Assembly: GCA_963693085.1 (NCBI GenBank)
Contig: OY856412.1
Location: forward strand, 1,128,946,744 to 1,129,010,743
Length of the DNA: 64,000 nt
Reading direction: 5' to 3'
DNA from: Alisma plantago-aquatica
Taxonomy: Eukaryota > Streptophyta > Magnoliopsida > Alismatales > Alismataceae
Each line of letters starts with the position of its first letter. Positions within the stretch are counted from its first letter, which is position 1. Positions 1 through 12,245 of the stretch are shown here, piece by piece. Below the pieces are notes generated by a model. It was given only the letters and a program-made list of their open reading frames with translations. It made no database searches and was not told where the DNA came from. The position numbers and the translations under genes were made by a program.

Positions 1-3000
1 AAAATGTTGTGTATCTGCTAAGTTCATCCAGTCCAACACAAGCACTGACTTTTCTTCCAGCCATTCTGAGTATTTCAAATATTTTTGGTACATGTACATG
101 AGTGGACGCCCAGTTTGAAATTATATGCAGCTTCTCCATCATTACCATAGACTTCCTCCCATGGACTGAAATCCAAGCAATAGCCTGAGCCTCAATCTTT
201 CCATATCCCCAGCCTAGGTAAAATTGGGCTATGTATGTCCTCCGTGCCATCTGCAAATAGATAAATGAACTAAGTAAGTAAAAATAGTGCAAAAGACCAT
301 ATGTATTGAATTTGCTTGTCAAGGACTTCTGTAATCTCTATATGACTTCTAAAATAGTGAAAAAGACTACATCACTTACAATTAAGATCCTCGCAAATAG
401 AATAGGAACCAGAAACACTCATATTTGACATCAAGTATATCAATGTAGTTTAAAGGTGACATTAAGTATATGTATAGCATAGCTTACCATTACAGAGTAT
501 GGTCATTTTTAAATTGGTGCAAATTAGGACATGGAACTACCTGAGTCAGAAATTGCTGAAAGAAAGCGTGTTAGAAAGTTGATGTTGGGAAGATTGCAAA
601 ACAAAAAAACATAATATATTACCTATACAGATGTATGAAAACCTAATAAGATCCTCAGGCTCTCCAAGAAGGAGAGCAGACTCCCAGACACCGTCCTCCC
701 TCAATCCAATCTGACTATTGCAGCATCTCCTCAAAAGTAGTTCATAAAGATTTTGCAAGCAGTCAGCTATGACGAGAGTTGCACGCTTCTCCAACTCCTT
801 CATCAGGTGTAACCTAGTTCAATTGTGATCGGAGCTTTTGACGTGTGACATCATCATTGAAGTAGTTGATCGCATAGCAGAAAAAATCTTCAGTTAGATA
901 AAATCACCATACCTCTAATGTATAAATAGATATTAAATCACTATGTTGTGTAATGGGTACCATCTGCAAATAGATAAATGAACTAATGTAAGTAAAATGG
1001 CAACTGTGTACATTGAGACCTTAGAGGTTACATCATCGATTCCACCCCCCCCCCCAAATCCTACTATGATGTCAGTCTCATCCATTTCAATTCACTTAAT
1101 AGAAAGGAACTTCCAATTCAGCCATGATGATCTTGAGTCATAGAAGAATGTAACATTTTGACATGTACAATATGTTCCTAGGATTTTTATTGTTTGGATC
1201 GATCATAATAGGTCACTTTAAATCTTTGAATAATATTAGGTAGTTTTTAAACATATTCCAGTTATTCTCACAACAATAAATGGACAACACAAGAACCAAG
1301 CCAACTTACTTAATTAAAAAATAATGCGCTCTTAGCCTTTATGCAACTTCTTCGCAATTGCCTTCCTTCCTGCATGGAACAGTAGGAGAACCACTCCACA
1401 AGCATCCACGTCAATCTTCTCATCACTTTTTCAATGGCTAAAAAGTTAGTAGCCAATTATCTGAACATATCAAAATCATTAAGAAATCTGTCTAAATAAT
1501 TAAAGTTGAAATATATGTCATACTAAAAAGGATAATAGAATACAAGCCCAAATGTGCCTGTGCATCCTTACATGAGATAAGGATCAAAGGGGATAACACC
1601 CATGTATCTTTCCTGAAATGAAAAGGTTATCCAAAATAAAGATAACAACTTTCCATGAATGGGCATGCTAGAATTATGGCAGGATGAAGGAGGATCTTTA
1701 GTGGTAATGCAAATGTAAGAATCATATATTGTTTGTGTCGCAAAATCCTTGAGTAGGAGAATGTAAAGTGTCTCTATTTATTATTGCTTGTATGGTGTCA
1801 CCTTAAACTATGCAGATAGTCGAGGGCTTGTGCAATTCCTATGACCACAATATCTCTCATATGCTAGCTAAGAGTATTCTGATTTTAGCTATTGTACCTA
1901 CCAATGTAAAGAGCAATAGTAATAGTAATCATTTAGCACTTCAAGAAATAATGAAGATGGAAAACAAAACTAAGGAGAAAGCCACAAACCATACCTTAAA
2001 GGTTTACTTCAAGACTACTACTTGATGAGAAATCATAGACTAAAATGAGGATGTTATACTCAAAGAAGAACCCCACAAATGTAGAGATGCTTTTGTGATA
2101 CAATGTCATAATGAAGATCTTACTTCAACAGAACAATATTACCTCATTTATTGGGTTCCTTGATCCTGATATGTCTTTCAGCAACATTGGTAATTCCTTG
2201 AACTTGACCACAAAAGCCAACTCACTGAGGTTACGAACCAGCAGTAGCAACAGCTCTAGAATGGTTTTGGCAACCATATTTCCATAGAATTGCCCTCATA
2301 AACTATCAATCCATTTGAGATTGTTGCTGGTGCTTCTTCTTCTACTATTCTCCCTGATCTAGATAGCTGCAACACTGCTTGGAAAGGACCAACTCTGACT
2401 CTGACTATTGGATATTCAACGAACATGTTGCCAATAACCGCATGTGACTTGGGAGATACACTCTCCTCCATACACCTAGCTCTAGATAACCACTTTAGCA
2501 TCATTCTTCATCCCAGCATCTCAGTGACATCTACATTTTCCAATTCCATGATCAACAAAAACAATCCCCATTGGAAGGGAACAAAATTATGCAGGCATGC
2601 TTGCCAGGTAACTCCACCAGTTTCTTAAATGCCAACAAAAGTGGGAATTATCTGGCGTCAGGTTGAAATGAGCAGACAAGTAGGATAGCAGTTGGTCTGT
2701 TTCAATCAACACCATCAGGTTCAGCTCTTACAACTGTTTCAGCATCCCTAATGTTAGCCCCTAAGCATTCATCCATGGGTTATTCAAAACCAACACCACA
2801 GGCGTACCTCCTATGATGACGAATCAAGGTTCAACATCGCTGGCCTTCCCTACCCTCAGAACATGAGCCTCAAACTGTAGGGATTTGTTTCCAAAATCCC
2901 AATGAAGTCAAGAGATGAATACACAGTCATGAACAAATTCCTTAACGATCTCATACAAGTGTTTCTGAACCTTCCATGTCAGTTCCCTACCATCATAGAG

Positions 3001-3625
3001 AGCGCCTATTACACATATAGTTGTTGTCACCTTTTCCAATCAAATTCTCTGGAGTAATATAAAACAATTCATCAGAACCATTTGTAGGGGAGATCTGAAC
3101 ATCAAAATAAGATCTGAAAACATGACAAAGGTACAAAAACAAACCATATTTTTGGACAGTGTGTATTTTAGAATCTTTAAATTGTTTCACACACCTTTGC
3201 ATATAAGGAATGTGAAAAAATAGGGTCATCTTTCTTTGGATATTTAAGGAAGAAATGAAAATGCTACCTTCTTGGCACTGCACATATCAGATAATACACT
3301 CGAATGAAAATAGAACCTTCATGTGTTAGCAGAAGTACATTAGCTAGATCCAGGGTTAGTATACATCACCTATATCATTGAGGTGAAGATTAAGCAAATG
3401 AATTTTAAAATATCATGCATCTTATTCTTGGCACGACACACTTTTTAGGTAATAAATGGAACCTCAAGTATGAGGAACCCTACCCTCTCCTTTCACATAA
3501 TCCTTAATGTATTAAAGAAGCCAAATGATGAGAAAGTGATTGATCATTATGGCACCATCACTATGTGTCTATTCCATATAGGGATAACAGTTCCTTTAGA
3601 AATGGTAGAAAATTTAGTTGAATCT
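1..3625. other. Unclassified AT-rich region with possible decayed exons
   Basis: No intact gene is visible. The minus strand has short open stretches that read like protein: 546-803 (85 codons), about 2256-2520, 2993-3283, and the reverse complement of about 1-240. They lie in different frames with stops between them, as expected of a decayed multi-exon gene or of captured exons. I do not recognise the product. A poly-C run lies near 1046-1056. The region may be part of the old CACTA element whose repeat units begin near 3626, or host DNA beside it; no terminus was found to decide. Confidence 0.3.
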
Positions 3626-4293
3626 AAAAAAAATCAACATGCACTTCAGTAGCACATACCTAGCACATGCATCTTATATGAGCAACTAAGAAACAAATCA
3701 AGAAGAAAGAATAGGATGCATCAAGATGTTTGGACCTGAAGGGACTATATGACTTATGGCTGGATCCAGCTGAAGATGCCCTGTTACAAGAATGATGAAG
3801 CCTGTAGTAGATGATTAGGTGTAAATTAATCAAACATATTCACAATCCTCACTACTACGTGGCTTAGGGTAAGGATAAAAAATTAAATTTCGTTAGAATA
3901 AGTAAGGAAGGGAGGATTAAAGTGAGACAAAAACAAATATATAATCTAATCTAACCTAAGTCATTTCAATCAATAGACACTGACATCTTTGAAATAGGAG
4001 AAGCACAAGAAATATACATCTCGCTTCTAGTTGATTTTTTATGTTGTTGAATTGTCTTCTGCTCTATTATGATCTAGAATCCAAAAAATCATCATGCACA
4101 TCAGTAGCACATACCCAACACATGGAGAATGTATAAGAAACTACACAAATTAAGAAGAAGGAATAAGTTGAATCTTTATAATGGGGGCTAAAGATTCTAC
4201 CTGAGGGACTAGATGACCTATGGATTGATCCAGCTGCGGATGCCCTGCAACAAAAATGATAGGCCTAGAATAGAGGATTCATGAAAATTCATC
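3626..4293. repeat. Degenerate ~450 bp tandem repeat units (left part)
   Basis: Units starting near 3626 and 4079 share a recognisable order of blocks: an A-run followed by ATCA and a CACxTCAGTAGCACATACC-like stretch, AAGAAACxA, AAGAAGAA-like purine runs, and GATGCCCTG near the end. The spacing is about 453 bp. A third related unit continues on the other side of CACTA-1 from about 25341. They are most simply subterminal or intergenic repeats of the older CACTA-2 element, because they adjoin its decayed genes once CACTA-1 is removed. Confidence 0.55.
4291..4293. repeat. Target site duplication ATC (left) of CACTA-1
   Basis: ATC immediately precedes the CACTA terminus at 4294 and is repeated immediately after the opposite terminus (25217-25219). 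A 3 bp duplication is the hallmark of CACTA transposition. Confidence 0.9.
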
Positions 4294-4830
4294 CACTAGT
4301 ACATAACCGACCTTTAGTGTCGGTTATTTAAGGCCTTTAGTGTCGGTTTATAAGCGACACCTAGGTGGGAGACGCTAAAAGCCCAGCCGTTACGCGTCAG
4401 TTCAAAAACCGACGCCAAAACCCTTCACGCGCCAACGAAAACGCGCCAGCAGGGCACTATAGGCGTCGGTTCTTAGATAAGCAACCGACGCCATATACCT
4501 TCACGCCACAGAAGGGCGCCATCTTGGGCACTATCAGCATCGATTATTAGATAAGAAACCGACGTCATATAACTCCCAACACGGTCGTGCTGGCTAGCAC
4601 GGCCGTGGTGTCTGGTCCGCTGCCACGGCCGTGCACTCCCAACACGGCTGTGCTGGCCAGCACGGCCGTGGTGTCTGGTCTGCTTCCACGGCCGTGCTGG
4701 CCAGCACGACCGTGGTGTCTGGTCCGCTGCCACGGCCGTGGTGTTAAGGAAATAGACGTCGGTTACTATTACAAACCGACACTGTAACGATTTGGCGTCG
4801 GTTTTATACAAATAACTGATGCCTATTTTT
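4294..4830. repeat. Left subterminal hairpin array of CACTA-1
   Basis: About six short imperfect inverted repeats are built from GGCGTCGGTT and AACCGACGCC with an A/T-rich loop of roughly 10-15 nt, for example near 4462-4494, 4545-4567, 4764-4788 and 4793-4822. The same hairpins recur at the right end (24770-25190). In En/Spm such subterminal repeats are the binding sites of the accessory protein TNPA; that role here is inferred. Confidence 0.85.
4580..4740. repeat. CACGGCCGTG palindrome array in CACTA-1 left end
   Basis: The 10 bp perfect palindrome CACGGCCGTG occurs five times exactly and three more times with a single transition (CACGGTCGTG, CACGGCTGTG, CACGACCGTG) within 161 bp. Spacers resemble GTGTCTGGTCCGCTGC. 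The near-misses are all C-to-T or G-to-A changes at CpG or adjacent sites, as expected for methylation decay. The motif is also present at 24345-24372 in the same element and at 52623-52821 in an unrelated LTR. Confidence 0.9.
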
Positions 4831-5220
4831 TGTTTTTTTTTCTATCAGTCTGCAGACCTACTGTATGGCTGGTCGCAGGATGAGAAACCTACAGTTCAGT
4901 TATGAACTGCAGGTTTTACGACATACATTGATATCAGCCAACAACAGGCCACAAACCTGCAAAATTAACAATAAAGATATTCAAACATTTAGCAATGCAA
5001 CCTGCAGTTCCATTTGATTTTCACACATTTAGAAACATTCATGTAGCTAGCAATCTGTAGTTCCATTCATTTTCACATTCACATATAGAAACATTCATAT
5101 AGCAACCAACAATTTCATTCATTTTCACTCAGACACATGTAGAAACATCCAGACATGTAGAAACATTCACACATATATTATAATTCAGAAATTCATTTAC
5201 AAAATATAATTCTTTAGTCA

Positions 5221-8200
5221 TTATTCACTATCAACATCCCAATTATATCTTAAATCCCCCACTACTTGTATGGTTGTTGCCCATTCTTCTCTTACTTCAT
5301 TTAATTCTCCCGTCGTATAGGGAGCATGTACATCTGGTAAGGCATTTCATGTAGTGTGGTCAGTTGTAAACACCTGTAAAGAGAATGATGTATATATATA
5401 ATTAATGAGCTATAAATAAGATTGATATATTTCATATTATCTAATGAGACTATATAATACCTCAGCAATACAATCGATGTCCATTGCGGCATATTTGATA
5501 ATCATGTGCATAAATCGCATCACGTAGTATCCACATGCCCATCCGTTGTCTTGTGTGGCACACTATAAATTCAAACATACAAAATATTAAAAAATACAAC
5601 TAATTAAGCACTGTTCACATAAATAATATATACATATATTGCAGTCGGGAACTTACTTTCACGTTCTTCCAAATTATTGGCTGGTTCTTTTTCATGGGGA
5701 CCTTTCCTCCAGCCTTTTTGAACTCATCAAAACCCCTATATGTTAATGTAACATAGTACATTGCATAATTAAATAGTAATGTAATAACATATGTTAACGG
5801 ATATGAAAATGAAATATTTCTCACCGGAATAATGCCATTTTCATTATGTGTCCATATTTTGTATTCAATTTACTCCCCTTAGGATCTAGATAATAGACAG
5901 TGAACGTCTCGGGGACAATAACCAATAACTCCCAATGCATACCACTAGAGGTAAAAAAGTTAAAAATTAATAACTCAAAATCCACAATAAAAATGTAATT
6001 TTCTTAAGTCCAAATTATAATAAGCAAAGTAAACTTACTCTACATTGAATGGAGCCATTATCATCGTATTCTTATTTTGAGCAAAAATTGAAAAAGCCTC
6101 ATAGCAGTATTGTTGAACTGACGGAGGGTCTTTAGCTACTAGACTAATCAAAGATGGAATCAAAAATCCTACATGTTCGAATGCAAAATCTGCACATATC
6201 TTGTCTAAGTAGCTGCAAAATATGTATTAATTACGCATGCATTAATAAATAAGAAACCAGATCACCAGATCCTACACAAGGTATATGGATGTATAAAGAA
6301 GATCTCACCTTATCCATAGCTCTATCATAGATGTATTTAGCCAATCATATTGAAACAACTCTAAAATATCTTGTATAAATAGTTTGCTTTCGTATGATTG
6401 ACCTGCAACATCTGAATCTATAGAAACAGTTATAGGGCAATTTATATCATGTTCGCCTAATCATATTGACATGCCCCAATAGTTAGGACCTAACGGGACA
6501 GTTAGGTCCTGTGGAACCCAATTGGGTAATGTAGGAGGTGGAAGTGGAGGCCTAGATGTTGTGGGTGTCTTCTTTTTAACCTGTATATATATATAATAAT
6601 TTCATATCAACTGACATCATATACACACACTAACAATTTAACGTAATGTAAATTTACCATACAATTTCAGTAAATATGACATCCGCTTTTAGCCACAATA
6701 TCACTCCGCCTACTGCCTCACCAAGTGTTTCACAATCTGGGTGGGCATATGGCAATGGAAGATCCATCCACTTGGGGAATATATGTACCGAGCCCACACG
6801 AATCCAACCAGCTGGTAATGGAGACCCACGAAACATTTCCCCTGGTAGGGATGGGTAAGCCGACGCCTCTGCAATGACATATTCATTAACTTTTAGACGG
6901 CATGGCTTCAACCCCTACAAATGTTTTTGTAAAGAATGTTATATACATATATACATATCATCTTGAAAACATATCATCTTGAATTAAAAAACTAGTTACT
7001 ATGTCATAAAAATACTTATAGTGGATGTGCTAGGTGGTGGGTCTATAGGATTACTCCCAACCTCTGCAGTAGGAGTAGAGCGGGATGCTATGATAGGTAC
7101 TATCTGCTGAGTGGCAGTCTGAGATGCCTGCCACTTTTTCAGTGCTTCTTCCAGTTTCCTATCAACTAACTTATCTACCTATACATGGATAAAAGAAACG
7201 TTAGCTTCTAATTATTGAATTCTCTTTTTACAGTAACATTATAAATAAAGAATATGTTACCTCTTCTTGTGAAAGTCCCACTTTTGGGACATGTTTGCAC
7301 TGGGATGGCCCAAAAAAAGATTTGATGCCCACACCAGCGCCTGCAGCCCTAACACGTCCAGGATGCTCTGGGTTACCCGGAGCAACTGTCAATTCATCCC
7401 TTGTGCCCTCAGGGATGAACCTACCTTGTTTCCTCAGCTCGTACAGCTCCCGCTAATCGCCAAAACAAAAATTTGTAATTAAGTAAACACCACAAATAAT
7501 CAATATTCGAACGATTGATGTAAGAGTTGTATTTTACCATTTTTGCAGCCGCCTCAGCAGTTGCGGGCTTCCTTATTTCTCCCTTCTTATTTTGCCTCCC
7601 AGCTATCCAGATATCATGGCGAGGCAGAGGTGTGCTACCTACAATGGAGGACTCCTGAGTAGCAGCAAACTGAGCAGTAGCCTCAGACTGTAGTCTTTGG
7701 CGAATGCCTGCATACCCCTTTGGACCCATTGTGTGGTCATGCACATTCAGTGCACGCCTTGATCTTTGTGCCTCACTGAGGGCCTAGTTAGTATGCACAT
7801 TAATGATTTGGTTAGTAACAATAAATGTTAATCTTGAATAGGTGAATACAACATATATTAATGAGATTGACTGACGCCTAATACCTTGAATTCATCCGTT
7901 TGTCTTGAAGCAACAAATGCGTCCCATTCTTCTTTGTCCAGGAAGTTCCACTTTTTAGTGGTTGTCTTGTTCTTCTTGTCAGCTTCTTTTATGTATTCTC
8001 GGGTGAGATTTGTCCTATAGTTCCTTAGGACTCTCCCACAGCGTTGCATCACGCATTTATGATGCAGCTTTTCATCCAACTCAAATATACTCTGCAAATT
8101 CGAATTGCTATGAACTAGTATCCAAAAAAATAGTAATCTACAAAATAGAATTGCAAATTAATAATAACTCACACATAAATCCTTCCATATTATGTCTTTC

Positions 8201-8623
8201 TTCTCCTTAGAAACTTTATGCCAAGAATCTATCTTACAACCGCAATGGCTACGAGTAACATACCCAAGATATGAAACAAATGAATTGCGATTCACACCAG
8301 ATGCATTTCCTGCATTATCAAAATCCACAACAAGTTTGGGTTCATTGCCCTTTTGCACTATTAACTTCTTCATCATAGTGATGCCCCTTCTCCTGTCAAC
8401 TTTTTGGTGTTGCTGATCAAGTGCCTCAAGTGCTTCAGATGGTACATGTGCATCATCAACCTAAAATTTGACAAAATAAACACATTTACAAGATATAACT
8501 ATAAATGGACATATAGATATAAATATATGATATATTTTTAAAACTTACATTGTGAGGCGGCGCATTGATGTCCTCACCCTCACGGTAATCATCAGCATGG
8601 TCATCAGGAGAATGCTCAGCCAT
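5221..8623 (-). CDS. CACTA-1 second gene: Transposase_24 region plus Ulp1/C48-like protease domain (multi-exon, one nonsense codon)
   Basis: This is a multi-exon gene. The ATG is at 8621-8623. Exons bounded by GT-AG sites are at about 8549-8623, 8173-8460, 7885-8091, 7538-7783, 7261-7452, 7018-7178, 6663-6914, 6309-6580, 6039-6212, 5825-5944, 5657-5735 and 5462-5562; a last exon ends at 5221. Exons 2-5 resemble the plant Ptta/En/Spm Transposase_24 family (NSFVSYLGYVTRSH, HDHTMGPKGYAGIRQRL). The 3' exons resemble a C48 (Ulp1) cysteine protease: HWELLVI with the likely catalytic His, YYLDP with the Asp, and QDNGWACGYYVMRF with Gln and Cys. The junctions I could test across exons 9-12 are in phase. 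A TGA at 6461-6463 interrupts an otherwise open exon. The 6/7 junction and the last exon are uncertain. The gene lies about 0.25 kb downstream of TNP2, in the same direction. In En/Spm the equivalent gene makes the DNA-binding helper TNPA; the protease's role is unknown. Confidence 0.8.
6461..6463 (-). other. Premature TGA in the protease-bearing CACTA-1 gene
   Basis: Read on the minus strand, the codons around it (WGMSI, stop, LGEHDI) stay open for the whole exon 6309-6580 apart from this TGA. A CGA-to-TGA transition is the simplest explanation. If it is real, the product would lose the protease domain. Confidence 0.6.
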
Positions 8624-8629
8624 CTGAAA

Positions 8630-8835
8630 ATTCACATTCACATTGTAAAGTTTACATTGTAAAGTAATTCAAATTGTAAAGCTCACATTGTAAAGTTCAC
8701 ATTCACATTGTAAAGTAATTCACATTGTAAAGTTCACATTATAAAGTAATTCACATTGTAAAATTCACATTGTAAAGTTCACATTCACATTGTAAAGTTC
8801 ACATTCACATTGTAAAGTTCACATTCAGAAAAAAA
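8630..8835. repeat. AT-rich minisatellite between the CACTA-1 genes
   Basis: CACATTGTAAAGT, TTCACATT and AATTCACATTG-like blocks repeat about ten times with variable spacing. The array lies just upstream of the ATG of the Transposase_24/C48 gene and downstream of the TNP2 end, so it may form part of the promoter or leader of the second gene. Confidence 0.85.
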
Positions 8836-8868
8836 AAACATATAAAAAAACATTGTATAAACATGCCT

Positions 8869-11520
8869 CTAATATTGTGATTTTTTATAAATTAACAATC
8901 CTTCATTGTGATCTCCGCGCACATACAAGTCACCATTAGCTTCAATATTTGCTGGTGTTGGCAACCCAACTGAGAATGGACTGGAGTCATCATACTTATC
9001 ATAGTATTGTTCTTCATCTATAGGATCTTCAATGAACTATCTTTTACCATGAAGAACAACTGACCATTTATCATTTACAGGATCATTGATATAAAATACT
9101 TGTTTTGCATGTGATGCCAATATGAATGGTTCATCCTTCTCGCCAATCTTTTCAAAGTTCACTAAAGTGAAACCCAATTCATCCACTATAACTCCTTTGG
9201 TGTTATCAACCCAATTACATTTGAAGAGAGGAATTCTGAAATCTATGTAGTCAAACTCCCATATGTCTTCAATGACACCGTAATATGACATTTTAGCTTC
9301 ACGTGGACTCTTATCCTTTGCACTTGCAAAAAACATAGTCGATGCTTGAAGGGTGACCCCACTGTTTTGGATGACACTCTTATCATCTTGGCGCTTTGTG
9401 TAATATGTGAATCCATTAATGTCATACCCTTCATAATACATAACAGTCAATTTTGGTTTAAAGGCGAGGCATTTAATAGTTTCAGTAATATCATCTGGTG
9501 TTTGAGATAGTTGATGTAAGACTTTATTTTCAAACCACTTAATAAATGTCTTGTTATGCTCTCTAGGAAGCCACATTGTATTGGCTCGAGGATATTGTCT
9601 CTTGATGAAATTGGTATGTTCCTCGATATAAACGTTCACTTCGTCCATGTTGTGTAAAATATACAAGTGACCTTGTTCCAACTGCTCGCGGCTGATTACT
9701 TTCACACGTGATCCCAAAATTCCTTTGCCAAATTGCTCGTCAATATTCTTGTCATTATCAGGAGTGTCATTACCACTGAGAAAGTCATTGCAAAAATCCA
9801 TAACCTCTCTCGCCACATAACCCTCGATAATACTCCCTTCAGGCCGATAACGGTTTCGAACATCACTTTTAAAAATGCTCATGTATCGTTCAAAGGGATA
9901 CATCCAATGCAAGAAAACTGGTCCCAACATTTTCACTTCCCTAGTCAAGTGGACAATAAGATGTACCATGATATCAAAGAACGACGGAGGAAAATACATC
10001 TCAAGCTGACATAGGGTAACAACCACTTCTCTTTGCAATTTATCGAGAGTATCAGGGTCAATAACTTTGCTGTACAAACTGTTGAAAAAGAAACAAAGTC
10101 TGGTGATTGCAAATCTTACATGCTTTGGCAATATAGATCTAATTTCCACAGGAAATATTTGTTGCATTTGAGTGTGACAATCATGAGATTTAAGACCTAT
10201 CAACTTCAGATCTTTCATTGATACCAATCTACGAATATTGGATGAGTAACCCTGTGGCACCTTAACATTTACCAAACATTCACAAAAAGCTTTCTTCTCC
10301 TTTCTAGACAATGTGTAACAAGCGGGAGGTAAGTATGTTCTCTGATTTCCCATTTCATGAAATTTTGTTAATTCTGACCTTATTCCCATTTCACGTAGGT
10401 CCAGTCTGGATTTTATCCCATCTTTAGTCTTACCTGGTATATTCAACAAAGTACCAATGACACTATCACAAACATTTTTCTCAACGTGCATGACATCGAT
10501 ACAATGCCTGACTATCAAAGAACTCCAATAAGGAAGATCCCAAAATATTGACTTCTTCTTGAATAAAGATTTGTCACTCCGTGTGGCCATAGTACATTGT
10601 GATCTCTTACCAAATTCATTGACAAAGTCTTTTACTCTTTCATAAACAACCTCCCCTGGTATAGGTTTAGGTGCACTCCGTTCCTCATTCAATCCATTGA
10701 ATGGTTTGCGCTTCCTACGATATGGATGGAATTTTGGAAGAAACCTTTGATGACCGAGATATACAGTCTTACCTCCATGTTTTAGTCTTGTTGAATCAGT
10801 GTTCTCTTCACATATAGGACACGCTTTAGCTCCTTTGACACTATATCCAGACAAATTCCCATATGCTGGAAAGTCATTAATAGTGCAAAACAACATAGCA
10901 TGCAAACGAAATGTCTCTCTTCGTGAAGCATCATAGGTCATCACACCTTCACCCCAGAGTTTCTTTAAGTCATCAATCAGAGGTTCAAGATAAACGTCGA
11001 TGTCATTTCCAGGTTGTTTAGGGCCCGATATCAACAACGACAGCATTACGTACTTATTTTTCATACACAGCCAGGGAGGAAGATTGTATATAACAAGCAT
11101 GACTGGCCAAGTGCTATGTTGGCTGCTCAATGTCCCATACGGATTCATCCCATCTGTACAAAGCCCAAGTCTTAGATTCATGACTTCTTCACCAAATTCA
11201 GGGTACAATAGATCAATCTTCTTCCACTGTGGGGAATCAGACGCATGTCGTAGGATCCCATCATTATTTTTCTTAACATCTGCATGCCACATCAAATTCT
11301 TCGCATCTATCAGATTGACAAACAAGCGTTGAAACCGTGATATTATAGGTAGATGCCACATCACCTTGGCAGGAGAACCAGTTTTGGACTCCCCTGAAGT
11401 CGTCAATTTATACCGTGACACACCACATTTTGGACAATCTTTCAAATCCACATAGTCCTTTTGAAATAATACACAATCATTCAGGCATGCGTGTATCTTC
11501 TTGGCATCCATTCCCATTGG
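8869..11520 (-). pseudogene. TNP2: TNP2 transposase, C-terminal ~80% (split by LTR retrotransposon)
   Basis: This is the catalytic part of an En/Spm TNP2-type transposase, the enzyme expected to bind and cut CACTA ends in the nucleus. It opens with GMDAKKIHACLNDC and a CPKC zinc-knuckle-like motif, then the Transposase_21 core (GNDIDVYLEPLIDDLKKLWG; IDVMHVEKNVCDSVIGTLL). A DUF4218-like block (DIMVHLIVHL) and a DUF4216-like C-terminus (FKCNWVDN, KQVFYINDP) follow. The main frame runs from 11520 to a TAG at 9037-9039, and then stays open another 55 codons to a TAG at 8869-8871. The N-terminus is at 22657-23264. Counting one ATTGG copy, the two parts total 3,087 nt (1,028 codons plus stop), so the insertion did not disturb the frame. 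The product cannot be made while the 11 kb insert is present. Confidence 0.93.
11516..11520. repeat. Target site duplication ATTGG (left) of nested LTR element
   Basis: ATTGG lies directly before the LTR start TGTTACGACC at 11521 and is repeated exactly at 22657-22661 after the other LTR. Confidence 0.95.
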
Positions 11521-12089
11521 TGTTACGACCCCACCTCCTGATAACCCCCAATTAAGGGAGACCAAGAGGTTGAAGCCGCACCCATTAATCCCGGATCAAA
11601 GGTTCGACATATAACCATAAACAATTATTAAATTCTAACAGACTATACTAAAAATGGTAATAAAATTTTTCTTTGCATACCTTTGAAGAGATTGGAACAA
11701 ACTAGACTTCTAACCTCAGCTAAACTATTCTAACTAGTTCCTCCTTGTTCTTCAATTCTTGAATTCACAAGGTGTCATTTTGTTGTTTGTTCTTTTCATT
11801 GTACCTAAAACGCCGACAAACAAAACGTCGGTCAGCCGAAGCTGGTATGTGGAGGAAACAGATAAAGTTCAACTATGTTAACAATATAATCATTCAATTA
11901 ATCATTTAACAATCAAGATTACATCTTAAGCCATACAACGCAATCCATACATATTCATGAACTCTGAGCTGTCCCTTCAGTGGACATAGATTTCACCTCT
12001 CTTTTAGGTAATAGAGTCGCATGGCACTACCTGAAGGTGGCCCAATATCTAACTCAATGTGACTTGATGGTCCTACCTCCATGGTAGCC

Positions 12090-12245
12090 ATGTACTAAGT
12101 CATCCATAGACCTGATGGACCTACCCAATAGGTAGCCATGTACTAGGTCATCCATAGACCTGATGGACCTACCCAATAGGTAGCCATGTACTAGGCCTTT
12201 CTCTAACCTGATGGACCTACCCATAGGCAGCCATGTACTAGGTTA
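12090..12245. repeat. ~60 bp tandem repeat inside LTR
   Basis: Three to four units contain GATGGACCTACCCAATAGG followed by TAGCCATGTACTAGG. The other LTR has the same array at about 19812-19968 with the same unit number. Confidence 0.85.

Noticed and set aside
4473..4811. 112- and 66-codon frames over the CACGGCCGTG array
   Set aside because: The repeated peptide pattern comes from the palindromic DNA repeat and reads on both strands, so it is not a gene.
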